Shown: positions 1-9,262, counted from the first letter of the stretch. The stretch: 64,000 nt of DNA from Lederbergia sp. NSJ-179 (GCF_022867885.1 NZ_JALIFP010000001.1:186001-250000); one strand, 5' to 3'. The notes: generated by a model from the sequence alone, not told the origin. A program made the numbers and translations.

Positions 1-1
1 C

Positions 2-895
2 CATTCTTTTTCTGAAAAAAATGCTATTTTTATTGAGGCGGCGGTGGAACTTTGTATAACCGCTATTCAAAAATGTGTAACAAATTCCACCCTCGAAGCT
101 GACATTGCCTATGAAGAAATTGATGCGATCTTCCTTATCAATACAACGGGGCTCTCCACACCTAGCCTAGATGCAAGGATCATCAATCAATTGCCTTTTT
201 CTGCTCACACGAAAAGGATCCCGATTTGGGGGGTAGGCTGTGGAGGTGGGGCTAGCGGGCTTTCGCGTGCATACGAATATTGCCTTGCCTACCCAGATGC
301 AAAAGTCTTGGTCGTAGGAGTAGAATTATGCAGCCTTACTTTCCAGCTAAATGATTTGAGCAAAAGTAACTTAATCGGAACTTCGCTTTTTTCAGATGGT
401 GCCGCCGCTGTTCTTATTGGTGGAGAAGAGCTGCCATATGATCAGTTGGTTCATCGAAGCCTGCCAACCATTTTACACACACAATCGACTCTTATGAAGG
501 ATTCACTTGATGTGATGGGCTGGCAATTTAAGGATGAAGGGTTTTATGTCGTCTTCTCCAAGGATATTCCTACCCTTGTCAAGAATTGGCTTCAACCAGT
601 TATGCTGCAATTTCTTGAACAAAACAATCTGGAAGAATCTGAAATCGCTCATTTCATTGCCCATCCAGGGGGGAAAAAGGTGATTTTGGCTTATGAAGAA
701 GCACTGAATTTACCGCCTGAGAAAACAAATCAGTCTCTCGAGATCTTGCAGGAATATGGAAATATGTCCTCTGTGACCGTTTTTTTCGTACTTGAACGAT
801 TTCTCGAGCAATCTATCTCCTTTGGAGACTACGGTGTAATTGCCGCATTAGGACCTGGCTTTAGTTCTGAATTGTTATTGCTGAGGTGGGAGTAA
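2..895 (+). CDS. bpsA: Type III polyketide synthase BpsA (5'-truncated by window edge)
   Basis: Chalcone/stilbene synthase superfamily enzyme; the B. subtilis relative condenses malonyl units onto long acyl-CoA starters to make alkylpyrones. The frame is already open at base 2, so the gene enters from the left. About 297 residues are visible against roughly 365 for the family. The Cys-His-Asn triad is present: Cys codon 239-241 (VGCGGG context), His 662-664 (AHPGG) and Asn 761-763 (YGNMS). A GTG at 44 is open upstream and is not taken as the start. The bpsB ribosome site lies inside its last codons, so the two genes are translationally linked. Confidence 0.9.
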   Translation, partial: HSFSEKNAIFIEAAVELCITAIQKCVTNSTLEADIAYEEIDAIFLINTTGLSTPSLDARIINQLPFSAHTKRIPIWGVGCGGGASGLSRAYEYCLAYPDAKVLVVGVELCSLTFQLNDLSKSNLIGTSLFSDGAAAVLIGGEELPYDQLVHRSLPTILHTQSTLMKDSLDVMGWQFKDEGFYVVFSKDIPTLVKNWLQPVMLQFLEQNNLEESEIAHFIAHPGGKKVILAYEEALNLPPEKTNQSLEILQEYGNMSSVTVFFVLERFLEQSISFGDYGVIAALGPGFSSELLLLRWE

Positions 896-897
896 AG

Positions 898-1416
898 ATG
901 TTTTTCTTGGCGCTTATTTCTTTCATTGCGGTTCAAAGATTATTCGAACTATACATAGCTCGAAAAAACGAAAAATGGATGTTACAAAAGGGTGGAATGG
1001 AATACGGTCAAGAACATTATCCCTATATGGTGATGATGCATATTTCCTTTTTTATTTCCTTGTTGGTTGAGGTAACCTTAACTGACCAAGGTCAAGCACG
1101 TTTATGGCCGGTCTTTCTAGTGGTCTTTGTATTGCTCCAAATGGCACGTATTTGGGTCATTTCCACGCTAGGAAAACATTGGAATACAAAGATTATCGTC
1201 TTACCAGGTGCGGATATCATCAAGAAGGGGCCCTTTCAATATGTGAAACATCCGAACTATATGATCGTGACATTGGAATTATTGGTGGTTCCCCTTATGT
1301 TTCATGCCTATATCACAGCGATCATCTTTTTTTTATTAAACCAATGGATACTATCGATTCGAATCGCGGTAGAGGAGGAGGCACTCCGACAAAACATGAA
1401 TGTTGAAAGATCATAA
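898..1416 (+). CDS. bpsB: Alkylpyrone O-methyltransferase BpsB, isoprenylcysteine carboxyl methyltransferase family
   Basis: Small integral-membrane methyltransferase (172 aa) of the ICMT family (YpbQ in B. subtilis), which methylates the alkylpyrones made by the upstream synthase. Several hydrophobic segments are visible. The C-terminal half holds the family signature: GKHWN, then a PFQYVKHPNY block and a Glu four residues later (TLEL), as expected for SAM binding. ATG 898 is preferred over GTG 886 because GAGGTGGG at 883-890 sits 7 bases upstream. It follows bpsA by 2 bases, forming a two-gene operon closed by a hairpin terminator. Confidence 0.88.
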   Translation: MFFLALISFIAVQRLFELYIARKNEKWMLQKGGMEYGQEHYPYMVMMHISFFISLLVEVTLTDQGQARLWPVFLVVFVLLQMARIWVISTLGKHWNTKIIVLPGADIIKKGPFQYVKHPNYMIVTLELLVVPLMFHAYITAIIFFLLNQWILSIRIAVEEEALRQNMNVERS

Positions 1417-1456
1417 GACCAGATGCCGAGTTAAGCTTGGAATCCGGTCTTATTTT
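1415..1456 (+). terminator. Intrinsic terminator after bpsB
   Basis: AAGACCAGAT pairs with ATCCGGTCTT (one G-T pair) and is followed by a T-rich run. It starts within the bpsB stop codon and separates bpsAB from dynA. An extended -10 for dynA (TGATAAAAT, 1470-1478) lies just downstream. Confidence 0.8.
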
Positions 1457-1554
1457 TGATCGCTTTTCATGATAAAATAGAAATGAACTTTAACACTTAG
1501 CTTGATTCTGATTGTAAAAATAGAAATGAAGTAATAGAGGAGTTTGCTTAGTTT

Positions 1555-4500
1555 ATGGATAAAGTTGTATTGTCTTCAAGCCAGGAGCAATCGCTTCATC
1601 AGGCGTTAATCTTATTGAATCGTTTCCAGGAACATGGAGACAAGGACCGGGTTGTGAAAGCACGTCAACTCATTAAAAAATTAGTTCAGAATGAATGTGT
1701 GATTGCGTTTAGTGGTCATTTTTCAGTCGGTAAATCGTCGATGATTAATCATTTAATTGGAGCACAAATTTTGCCGTCAAGCCCTATTCCGACCAGTGCA
1801 AACCTAGTAAAGGTCCACATGGCCGAAACAGATTTTGCAAAGGTGTTTCGGCGGCATGCCCCCCCTTTACTGTTCAATGCTCCATACGATTTTGCAATGA
1901 TTCAGGATTATTGCACAAAAGGAGAGATTACCGAGGTTGAAATCGGCAGGAAGGATGTAAAACTTCCTGCTGCAATGACAATTCTGGATACGCCTGGCAT
2001 TGATTCCACGGATGAGGCACATCGTCTTTCTACTGAATCGGCTTTGCATATGGCCGATGCCGTTTTTTATGTTATGGATTATAATCATGTTCAATCTGAA
2101 CTTAATTTTATCTATACGAAAAATTTACTGCGTCATGGGGTAAGATTGTATCTTATTATTAATCAAATCGATAAACATCAATCAACAGAATTATCTTTTT
2201 TGGCCTATAAACAGTCTGTTATCGATTCTTTTTCCGATTGGGGAGTGAAGCCAGCAGGGATATTTTTCACGACATTAAAGGCACGGGAACACCCGGAAAA
2301 TGAAATAGAAACAGTGAAGATGATAATCCAAGATCGTTTCGCGTATCCGGATGAATGGCGGGCCACTTCTATACAGGCTTCATTTAAGCAAATGATCGAG
2401 GAGCATGAGCATTGGTTGAATGAGTTGCTCCAACAAGAATCGGTTTTATTACATGAAGAAATCTTGAAATACAATAAAGGTGAGAAAAAGGATCCTTTGG
2501 AGGAAGTAGAATTTTTTAAACAGCAAAAAAACACACTGCTACACTTGTTAGAAGAACAAGCAAATGAATATGCAACTGAATCTGAGAAAATATTAAAAAA
2601 TGCTTACTTAATGCCTTATGAAACAAGGGAGCTTGCAGAACAATTTTTGCAGTCTAGGCAGCCTGATTTCAAGATGGGCCTGTTCTTTAGTAAAAAGAAG
2701 ACAGAGGAAGAGCGAAAAAAACGCTTAGACATGTTTGCGGCTCATTTAGAAAAACAAGTGGAATCACAAATCGTCTGGCATCTGCGCGAATTAGCTAGCT
2801 CTCTTCTTCAAGCAAATGGGCTCGATCAGAGTGAGTGGCAACGGAAAGCCCAATCTATACGAGTCGACTGGCCTGTATCCCTTTTAGAAGAGACGATCAA
2901 TAAAGGTGCTGGTGTAAATGGACAATATGTATTGCATTATTGTGAGGAAGTGGCTGAACGTATAAAGCGACTGGCGAAAAGGGAATGGGATCAATTTAAA
3001 ACCCCAATACTTAAGATTAAACAGCAAAAAATCAATCGCACCATCGCAGAATTGGACGAAAAATTAACAGCGAGTATAGAGGCAGCAAATGCAAAGCAAG
3101 AACTTCTGCGTCTGGAAGAAAAATATGAGCAAATGAAGCGAGAGATTACCGTACCTGCTGGGAGAGAGGAAGAAACCCTTCAAGGTCTGCGTGAACAATG
3201 GAGAGAGGAAGCGGCTCATGTTATTGTTTATAAAGGAAAAAGTGGCCAAGAGGAGAAAAAGCTTAAACCAATTTCCGTAGAAAGGCCTTCCTCTGAAAAG
3301 GGTTCAACTCAGTTAGAAACAAGTAAAGCGGATCAAGTGATTCAAACATTAGAACGAGCGATCCAACTTTTTGAAAGGGATCCATATTTTGAGAGAATCA
3401 CCGAACAATTAAAAGATAAAGTAACAACAGTAAAAGAACGAAATTATATGATCGCTTTATTTGGTGCTTTTAGTGCGGGAAAATCTTCCTTGGCAAATGC
3501 TTTGTTAGGTGAAGCGATTCTCCCTGTCTCACCGAATCCTACGACTGCGTCGATTAACCGAATCTGTCCACCATCAAAAGATCATCCACATGGTACAGCG
3601 CTTGTTCATTTAAAGAATGAAGCTGATCTATTGGCGGATGTTGAAAAGGCTTTTTCTTATTTTGGCGAGTCCTGCCCAACACTAGCAGCTGCCTTTCAGA
3701 AAATCCCCTCCCTATTCACTTCGGATAATGGGGAGGAGAAGGCGAAATTCCATCTTTCCTTTTTAACTGCTTTTAGAAAAGGATATCCGAAACATCATTC
3801 TCTTTTAGGGAAATCGTTTATAACGGATAGTGAGAATTTCCGCCAATATGTGGGGGATGAGGTCCAATCCTGTTTTGTTGAATCGATTGATTTATTTTAT
3901 GATTGTTCATTGACTAGACAAGGAATTACGCTCGTTGACACACCTGGGGCTGATTCGATCAATGCGAGACACACAGGCGTTGCTTTTGACTATATAAAAA
4001 ATGCGGATGCGATTCTGTTTGTCACCTATTATAATCATGCTTTTTCAAAAGCAGACAGAGAATTTTTAATCCAGTTAGGTCGAGTAAAGGATAGCTTTGA
4101 ATTAGATAAAATGTTTTTTATCGTCAATGCGATTGATCTAGCTGCTTCACAAACGGAAGCAGAAGAAGTACTCCATTATGTTGGAGAGGAGCTTCAAAAA
4201 AACGGCATTCGTTTTCCGAAATTATTTGGTGTTTCTAGCAAATTGGCTCTTCAGAAGGGGCAAAGAGAAGTTTCCAATATGGATCACTTCCAATCAGAAT
4301 TTGATTCGTTTCTCCGTCATGACTTAACAAAAATGACCGTACAGTCCGCAAAAGCGGAATACAATCGAGCATTAAGATTTCTCGATCAATTGATTGCATC
4401 GGCGAATGAGGATCAAATTGCGAAGGATGCCCGGCGTGCGGAATGGCAGCAATCCAAGGCGGAAATGCTAGCTGTTTTATCTGGCGCCAACCCCGAAATT

Positions 4501-5184
4501 CTGTCTAAGCAGTTAGCTCAAGAAGCAAAGGAATTACTCTATTATGTCAAGCAAAGGGTGTTCTACCGTTTTTCGCATTTTTTTAAAGAAGCCTTCAATC
4601 CAGCTGCTTTGAAAAAGAATGATCGCTCTCTTCTCAAAAAATGTTTGCAGGAACTTTTAGAGGCTGTTGGTTATGATTTTTCCCAAGAATTACGGGTTAC
4701 TTCTTTAAGATTAGAGCAATATACACAAAAGTCGCTCAAACGTTATTATGCAAGTTTGGAAAAAGAGCTGCAATCGATCAAAACAGATATTGCGTTTTCA
4801 CAAATCGAATGGTCATCTTCTCCAACACCTGAATTTACCTCCGCTTTTGTTGAGAATGACCGCCAACCGTTCGAGAATCAGTTTAAGTATTTTCGCAATC
4901 CAAAAGCTTTTTTTGAGCTTAATGAGAAGAAAAAGATGGAAGCAGCCTTTTTAACGATTCTTTCCCCTTTAGCGGATGAGTATTTACAGCAGGAGTTCAA
5001 GCGGATCACTGATTTCTACGAGCATTATCTCGTAGAAGAATACGCTAAATTGATCGATCATGTTAGAATAGATGTGAATGAGCAGTTTGAGGCATGGTTT
5101 CAAGCGTTAGGGGACCGCGAAAATCTTGCAGAATGGTTAAAGATGCAGGCGCTCCTTTCAACAAAAAACGAGGGGGATTTGTAA
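1555..5184 (+). CDS. dynA: Dynamin-like membrane-remodelling GTPase DynA, two-domain
   Basis: Large dynamin-family GTPase (1209 aa; YpbR/DynA of B. subtilis is of similar size), a head-to-tail fusion of two dynamin modules. Module 1 has a P-loop GHFSVGKSS at residues 54-62, DTPG at 145-148 and NQID at 203-206. Module 2 repeats the pattern: GAFSAGKSS 637-645, DTPG 795-798 and NAID 858-861. Each is followed by long helical stalk regions. The B. subtilis protein tethers and fuses membranes and helps cells survive membrane stress and phage infection. The start has GAGGAG 12 bases upstream. Its stop overlaps the next start (TAATG), so the sulfurtransferase is co-transcribed. Confidence 0.93.
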   Translation: MDKVVLSSSQEQSLHQALILLNRFQEHGDKDRVVKARQLIKKLVQNECVIAFSGHFSVGKSSMINHLIGAQILPSSPIPTSANLVKVHMAETDFAKVFRRHAPPLLFNAPYDFAMIQDYCTKGEITEVEIGRKDVKLPAAMTILDTPGIDSTDEAHRLSTESALHMADAVFYVMDYNHVQSELNFIYTKNLLRHGVRLYLIINQIDKHQSTELSFLAYKQSVIDSFSDWGVKPAGIFFTTLKAREHPENEIETVKMIIQDRFAYPDEWRATSIQASFKQMIEEHEHWLNELLQQESVLLHEEILKYNKGEKKDPLEEVEFFKQQKNTLLHLLEEQANEYATESEKILKNAYLMPYETRELAEQFLQSRQPDFKMGLFFSKKKTEEERKKRLDMFAAHLEKQVESQIVWHLRELASSLLQANGLDQSEWQRKAQSIRVDWPVSLLEETINKGAGVNGQYVLHYCEEVAERIKRLAKREWDQFKTPILKIKQQKINRTIAELDEKLTASIEAANAKQELLRLEEKYEQMKREITVPAGREEETLQGLREQWREEAAHVIVYKGKSGQEEKKLKPISVERPSSEKGSTQLETSKADQVIQTLERAIQLFERDPYFERITEQLKDKVTTVKERNYMIALFGAFSAGKSSLANALLGEAILPVSPNPTTASINRICPPSKDHPHGTALVHLKNEADLLADVEKAFSYFGESCPTLAAAFQKIPSLFTSDNGEEKAKFHLSFLTAFRKGYPKHHSLLGKSFITDSENFRQYVGDEVQSCFVESIDLFYDCSLTRQGITLVDTPGADSINARHTGVAFDYIKNADAILFVTYYNHAFSKADREFLIQLGRVKDSFELDKMFFIVNAIDLAASQTEAEEVLHYVGEELQKNGIRFPKLFGVSSKLALQKGQREVSNMDHFQSEFDSFLRHDLTKMTVQSAKAEYNRALRFLDQLIASANEDQIAKDARRAEWQQSKAEMLAVLSGANPEILSKQLAQEAKELLYYVKQRVFYRFSHFFKEAFNPAALKKNDRSLLKKCLQELLEAVGYDFSQELRVTSLRLEQYTQKSLKRYYASLEKELQSIKTDIAFSQIEWSSSPTPEFTSAFVENDRQPFENQFKYFRNPKAFFELNEKKKMEAAFLTILSPLADEYLQQEFKRITDFYEHYLVEEYAKLIDHVRIDVNEQFEAWFQALGDRENLAEWLKMQALLSTKNEGDL

Positions 5185-6014
5185 TGAAGTCGATTAAATC
5201 CGTTCAATGGCTATTTGAAAGATTGGATTCTACATTTTTACGTGTCATCGATTGTCGTTTTTCTTTAAAGGATTCATCCTACGGCATAAAGGCGTTTCAG
5301 GAAAATCATATACCAGGAGCGGTATTTTTTGATCTTGAACAGGATTTATCAGGACCCGTACAAACACATGGTGGCAGGCATCCCTTACCAGATTTGCAGG
5401 TTTTGATTGGTAAACTGGAGAACAACGGGATTGGCAATGACGAAATTGTGGTGATCTATGATGATGGAGAAGGTTGTTTTGCCGCCCGTTGCTGGTGGTT
5501 ACTTACCTATTTAGGACATGAACATGTTTTTATCCTTGATGGGGGATTAGCAGCTTGGAAAGATCATAGGTATCCTTTAACAAGGGAAGCAACGAATAAG
5601 AAGAAGGCTGTGTTTATTCCTTCGATAAAAACAGATATGCTGGCTTCTTATGAAGAAGTCAAACAAAGAAGTCAAGATCGAAAGGCGATATTGATTGATT
5701 CCCGGGCAAAAGAGCGTTATTTAGGTCTAGTCGAACCGCTTGACCGGATCGCCGGTCATATTCCCAATGCCCTTCATTATGACTGGACTGATGGCTTGGA
5801 GCAAGGACATTGGAAATCGGTGGAGTCCCAAAAACACCGATTCTCTAAATTAAATGCGGATGATGAGGTGATTGTTTATTGTGGATCTGGTGTGAGCGCA
5901 ACACCGAATGTCTTAACTTTACTAGAGAGTGGGTTTGAAAAAGTAAAGCTTTATGCCGGTAGTTATTCAGATTGGATTTCCTATCCGGAAAATCCAGTGG
6001 AAACAGGGGAATAA
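5184..6014 (+). CDS. Thiosulfate/3-mercaptopyruvate sulfurtransferase, double rhodanese
   Basis: 276-residue protein with two rhodanese domains. The N-terminal one is inactive-like. The C-terminal one carries the catalytic loop CGSGVSA near residue 238, the pattern typical of 3-mercaptopyruvate sulfurtransferases (SseA type), which move sulfane sulfur to thiol acceptors. ATG 5184 overlaps the dynA stop and has AGGGGGA at 5171-5177. Longer open sequence reaches back into dynA but has no ribosome site. The pairing with dynA looks like operon structure only; no functional link is evident. Confidence 0.88.
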   Translation: MKSIKSVQWLFERLDSTFLRVIDCRFSLKDSSYGIKAFQENHIPGAVFFDLEQDLSGPVQTHGGRHPLPDLQVLIGKLENNGIGNDEIVVIYDDGEGCFAARCWWLLTYLGHEHVFILDGGLAAWKDHRYPLTREATNKKKAVFIPSIKTDMLASYEEVKQRSQDRKAILIDSRAKERYLGLVEPLDRIAGHIPNALHYDWTDGLEQGHWKSVESQKHRFSKLNADDEVIVYCGSGVSATPNVLTLLESGFEKVKLYAGSYSDWISYPENPVETGE

Positions 6015-6020
6015 GCTTTT

Positions 6021-6240
6021 AAGTGCGTGTTCAAAAAGGAGGATAAAAAGGACCAAGAAGTTCGAGGAGGCGTAGTTTTGAGCAACGGAATGTATGCTTT
6101 TAAATACATGAGCACAAGGAAAGCTTCCCCGAATCCGCATCGCACGAAGGAAAAGTGTTTTTCTTTTCCGAGGAGCGGAGAAACAAGCCAACGAAGAAAT
6201 TCGCTTATGTCTTTTTACCGGACTTTTTGAACATCCTCTT
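6021..6240 (+). repeat. Family A interspersed repeat, copy 1
   Basis: MITE-like element bounded by imperfect inverted ends AAGTGCGTGTTCAAAAAG and, at the right, CTTTTTGAACATCCTCTT. The outer arms match the copies at 31393-31549 and 48100-48316. The centre differs and holds its own hairpins, for example GGAAAAG/CTTTTCC near 6152-6172. No transposase is encoded. It fills the gap between the sulfurtransferase and ypcP. Confidence 0.85.
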
Positions 6241-6340
6241 TAAGTATAAAAGATGCCCTAGGACTGGAACATATATACGACCCTGTCTATCATGTATGAT
6301 ATAATGATTATTAATTATGGTGAAAAAGGGGTTCAAACAG

Positions 6341-7246
6341 TTGAAACAACATTTGTTATTAGTTGATGGAATGGCTTTATTATTTCGTGCTTTTTTTGCA
6401 ACAGCGGTTCAGAAAAATTTTATGACAAATAGTCAAGGGATTCCCACAAATGCTGTGCAAGGTTATTTGAAGCATTTGTTTACAGCATGCGAAAAAACTC
6501 AGCCAACCCACATTGCGATTTGCTGGGATATGGGTAGTACCACATTTCGAAATGAAATGTATACAAATTATAAGGCAAACCGGCAAACACCACCTGTTGA
6601 AATGATTCCACAATTTGAACTTGCAAAAGATGTCACAACGGCTATAGGGATCCCCAATCTTGGTGTAAAAGGGTATGAAGCAGATGATTGTATTGGAACA
6701 GTTTGCCGGCAATTAAAAGGAGATAAAGATCTTTTCTTAACAGTCCTTACAGGCGATCGAGATTTGCTTCAAATTGTAGATGATCAAGTGACCGTTTTAT
6801 TACTGCAAAAAGGGATTGGGAATTATCGTGATTACACGAAAGAAGCTTATATCGAAGAATTTCAATTAGAGCCAAGGCAGCTAATTGATGTGAAGGCATT
6901 GATGGGAGATCCAAGTGATGGTTATCCTGGTGTGAAAGGAATCGGTGAAAAAACGGCCTTCAACCTGATGAGAAATTATCAAAGCATTGAAGGCTTATTT
7001 GCGAATCTTGATCATCTTACTCCGACTATACGTAAAAAATTAGAACAAGATGAGGAGATGCTCCATCTTTCCAGAAAGCTTGCCACAATCCATTGCCAAG
7101 TACCGTTGGAATTTTATTTAGATACGTCTAAATGGCAATTTAATGAAGCTGAAATTATGCCTGTAATCGAACAATATGAATTGAAAAGTGTAAGAAATAT
7201 GGTATTGAAACGGAACAAATCAACGCAAACAAGCTTGATGCTTTAA
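6341..7246 (+). CDS. ypcP: 5'-3' exonuclease YpcP (PolI-type flap nuclease)
   Basis: Stand-alone 5'-3' exonuclease/flap endonuclease (301 aa) related to the N-terminal domain of DNA polymerase I. It removes RNA primers and 5' flaps. Visible motifs are LLVDGMALLFRAFF at the N-terminus, DYKANR, EADD, TGDRDLLQ and the helix-3-turn-helix DNA clamp GYPGVKGIGEKTA. The acidic metal ligands are all present. TTG 6341 is chosen because AAAAAGGGG precedes it at normal spacing and the product then begins like its relatives; ATG 6317 has no ribosome site. A -10-like TATAAT lies at about 6298-6303. Confidence 0.9.
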   Translation: MKQHLLLVDGMALLFRAFFATAVQKNFMTNSQGIPTNAVQGYLKHLFTACEKTQPTHIAICWDMGSTTFRNEMYTNYKANRQTPPVEMIPQFELAKDVTTAIGIPNLGVKGYEADDCIGTVCRQLKGDKDLFLTVLTGDRDLLQIVDDQVTVLLLQKGIGNYRDYTKEAYIEEFQLEPRQLIDVKALMGDPSDGYPGVKGIGEKTAFNLMRNYQSIEGLFANLDHLTPTIRKKLEQDEEMLHLSRKLATIHCQVPLEFYLDTSKWQFNEAEIMPVIEQYELKSVRNMVLKRNKSTQTSLML

Positions 7247-7261
7247 TTGGGGTAAGATACA

Positions 7262-7552
7262 TTGATTAGGAGAGAGAATCAGTTAGGAAATTACTTACTT
7301 CGATTAAAGAGAAGAGGTTTTAGGTTTGGGGAAGATGTGATTTCTTTTATTTATTTTGGAAAGCAATCGACAGGTTCCTCTGACTATTTAGTGTCATTAT
7401 CGATTGAATTAACACTTAAATGTCAAAAGCATTTTGATCCAAGCTTTTATTTATCCGTACTGGAAAGATTGCAAGCCCATCAGGTCACGACGAAAAAACA
7501 GGCTTATGAACTGGCTGATCAATTAGGATTACTGCAGGTCCAAGGAAAATGA
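7262..7552 (+). CDS. Hypothetical small protein downstream of ypcP
   Basis: 96-residue protein that I do not recognise. It starts at TTG 7262, with a weak GGGGTAAG ribosome site at about 7250-7257. There is no membrane segment or signal peptide. The C-terminal part reads as two amphipathic helices (LSVLERLQ, then KKQAYELADQLGLL). It follows ypcP by 15 bases and ends inside a convergent terminator, so it is probably the last gene of the ypcP operon. Base composition resembles its neighbours. The non-ATG start keeps confidence moderate. Confidence 0.65.
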   Translation: MIRRENQLGNYLLRLKRRGFRFGEDVISFIYFGKQSTGSSDYLVSLSIELTLKCQKHFDPSFYLSVLERLQAHQVTTKKQAYELADQLGLLQVQGK

Positions 7553-7565
7553 CCTTTGGACCTTA
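7537..7565. terminator. Bidirectional terminator between convergent genes
   Basis: GGTCCAAGG pairs with CCTTTGGACC (one bulge) and is followed by TTATTTATTT. It overlaps the stop codon of the upstream plus-strand gene and abuts the stop of the minus-strand RNase H gene. Confidence 0.7.
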
Positions 7566-7952
7566 TTTATTTAAGCGGATGGCTTTTTTTGCTAATAGAT
7601 CAGCTTGTTTATTTTCCTTGGAAGGCACCCACTTAATAAAAAACAAATCAAAATTTCCTATCATGGCCAAGATCTGGTTCAAGAGTGGTCGATATTTTTC
7701 ATTGCGCACAAATTGCTTTTCAACGGCCTGAACAACCGCAGAGGAATCCGATTTAATCGAAATAATTGATCCACCCAATTCATCACAAATCTCTAACGCT
7801 TTTAATAGAGCATGGAACTCGGCCTCGTGATTGTCCATTTCTCCAAGCGGAAAAGAGAACGTTTGCGTTTTACCATCCTGTTTGATAAAAATACCAGCTC
7901 CAGAAACCCCTGGATTGCCAGCGCTTGCTCCATCAATATATACCTCTAACAA
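7563..7952 (-). CDS. ypdQ: RNase H-fold nuclease, YpdQ type
   Basis: 129-residue RNase H-like protein consisting of a single domain. All four acidic positions of the DEDD active site are visible: D in YIDGAS, E in HEAEFHALL, D in IKSDSSA and D in NKQADLLAKKA. Known family members cleave RNA in RNA/DNA hybrids, though YpdQ-type proteins are poorly characterised. The TTG start at 7952 has an AGGAGTG site 10 bases upstream. It is divergent from the second RNase H gene at 8039 and convergent with the ypcP operon, so three nucleic-acid enzymes cluster here. Confidence 0.82.
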   Translation of the reverse strand: MLEVYIDGASAGNPGVSGAGIFIKQDGKTQTFSFPLGEMDNHEAEFHALLKALEICDELGGSIISIKSDSSAVVQAVEKQFVRNEKYRPLLNQILAMIGNFDLFFIKWVPSKENKQADLLAKKAIRLNK

Positions 7953-8038
7953 AACGATATCACTCCTAGCGATTAAATTTATGAAAGAACGGGAACGATT
8001 TTAATAGGAAGAATTTGCGGAACAGGAATGTTGTTACC

Positions 8039-8713
8039 ATGAAAATAAAGATAAAGTTTATTTATAAGGTCTCATCCATGATGGCTATCCCGATGGAATC
8101 CGCTTGGTTTGAGCAACAATTTTCCGAGCAGCTACTAAAGGATTTACAAAAGACGGGAAGAGCACAGGATATTATCATTATGGACGAAATGGAAAGAGAA
8201 TGGAATCAAAAACAATTTGTGAAATTGCAAAGAAAAATGGAAGAAGAGCCGTCTGATCCAGTTGTTTTCTTTGACGGCGGTTATGACAGGGCATCAAAAA
8301 AAGCGGGAATCGGCATAGTGATCTATTATAAAAAAGGAAATAGGTTCTACCGGGATCGAGTAAATGTCCTTTTAGAGGAACTGGAAAATAATAATGAAGC
8401 CGAATACGCAGCGCTTTTTAATGCTCTTTTAGTACTTGAAGAAATCGGATGTAAGAATCTACCTGTTCTTTTTAAAGGAGATGCACAGGGAGTGATTAAG
8501 CAGCTTCAAGGTGAGTGGCCTTGTTATGAAGAAATTCTCAATAGATGGCTTGATCGGATAGAAGATAAGATCAAAGCCATGGGATTAAAAGCGAGATATG
8601 AGGTGATCCCAAGAAATAAAAATAAAGAGGCGGATATGTTGGCTAGTCAAGCATTGGCCTGTACGAGCATTCGTAGTCATACGGAAATAGATTCTAGACA
8701 GCTGAAGGGTTGA
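8039..8713 (+). CDS. ypeP: RNase H domain protein, YpeP type
   Basis: 224-residue protein with an N-terminal extension of about 75 residues and a C-terminal RNase H fold. DEDD positions are D in VFFDGGYDRA, E in NNEAEYAALF, D in LFKGDAQGV and D in NKEADMLASQ. The extra N-terminal region distinguishes it from the 129-aa paralogue encoded divergently next door. ATG 8039 is used, with AGGAATG upstream; TTG 8015 is open but poorly placed. It is followed 4 bases later by ypeQ, so the two are co-transcribed. Substrate and role are unknown. Confidence 0.8.
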   Translation: MKIKIKFIYKVSSMMAIPMESAWFEQQFSEQLLKDLQKTGRAQDIIIMDEMEREWNQKQFVKLQRKMEEEPSDPVVFFDGGYDRASKKAGIGIVIYYKKGNRFYRDRVNVLLEELENNNEAEYAALFNALLVLEEIGCKNLPVLFKGDAQGVIKQLQGEWPCYEEILNRWLDRIEDKIKAMGLKARYEVIPRNKNKEADMLASQALACTSIRSHTEIDSRQLKG

Positions 8714-8717
8714 TGAA

Positions 8718-8903
8718 ATGCAGCGTAGGGATATACTAAAGGAAATGGATTATGTTATGGAGACATATTGTGAAGATTGTTTTTTAAGGCATCATTTTAG
8801 GAGAACATACGGAAAAACTTATGCTCATCGATTTTGTATACAGCATTGTACAGTAGGAGAAAATTTAAAAAAGATCGGGCAAACTCTTTCAAATTATTAT
8901 TAG
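8718..8903 (+). CDS. ypeQ: Small zinc-finger protein YpeQ
   Basis: 61-residue protein with a CxxC pair near residues 18-21 (CEDCFLRHH) and a later C-x3-HC pair (CIQHCTVG), a plausible zinc-binding arrangement matching the YpeQ family of Bacillaceae. It is the last gene of the ypeP-ypeQ pair, with AAGGG upstream of the ATG. A bidirectional terminator shared with cspD follows. Function unknown. Confidence 0.8.
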   Translation: MQRRDILKEMDYVMETYCEDCFLRHHFRRTYGKTYAHRFCIQHCTVGENLKKIGQTLSNYY

Positions 8904-8922
8904 ACGAATTTTTTTATAAATA

Positions 8923-8949
8923 AAAGGCTGGAGATGAACCCCAGCCTTT
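8923..8949. terminator. Bidirectional terminator between ypeQ and cspD
   Basis: Perfect 9-bp stem AAAGGCTGG/CCAGCCTTT between convergent genes. On the minus strand it is followed by a T-rich stretch, making it a good terminator for cspD. Confidence 0.85.
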
Positions 8950-8960
8950 GAATTTATATG

Positions 8961-9164
8961 TTATGATAATTTAACCACATTAGCTGCTTGAGGTCCACGA
9001 TTTCCTTCTACGATTTCAAAAGAAACTTCTTCGCCTTCCTCTAATGATTTGAAGCCTTCACCTTGGATTGCAGTGAAGTGTACAAAAATATCTTCTCCAC
9101 CTTCAACTTCAATAAAACCGTAGCCTTTTTCATTGTTAAACCATTTTACTTTACCGTTTTGCAT
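8961..9164 (-). CDS. cspD: Cold-shock RNA chaperone CspD
   Basis: 67-residue single-OB-fold protein that binds single-stranded RNA and DNA and melts secondary structure at low temperature. RNP1 (KGYGFIEV) and RNP2 (DIFVHF) are intact, and the sequence is close to B. subtilis CspD. AGGAGG precedes the ATG at normal spacing. About 90 bases of 5' leader lie between the predicted promoter and the start, as is usual for csp mRNAs. Confidence 0.95.
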   Translation of the reverse strand: MQNGKVKWFNNEKGYGFIEVEGGEDIFVHFTAIQGEGFKSLEEGEEVSFEIVEGNRGPQAANVVKLS

Positions 9165-9262
9165 GTACCTTTTTCCTCCTAGACTTCAGCACCTATGTGC
9201 TTTGAAAAAATATTATCATCAAAAAAATATACGAAAACCATATTAAATTAGATGATGCCTAT

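Noticed and set aside
5094-5183. N-terminal extension of the sulfurtransferase
   Set aside because: Overlaps the dynA coding end in another frame and lacks a ribosome site; ATG 5184 has AGGGGGA.
6027-6230. 67-codon open frame inside the first family A repeat
   Set aside because: It is built from repeat arms that also occur inverted and in non-coding copies; there is no homology and codon use is atypical.
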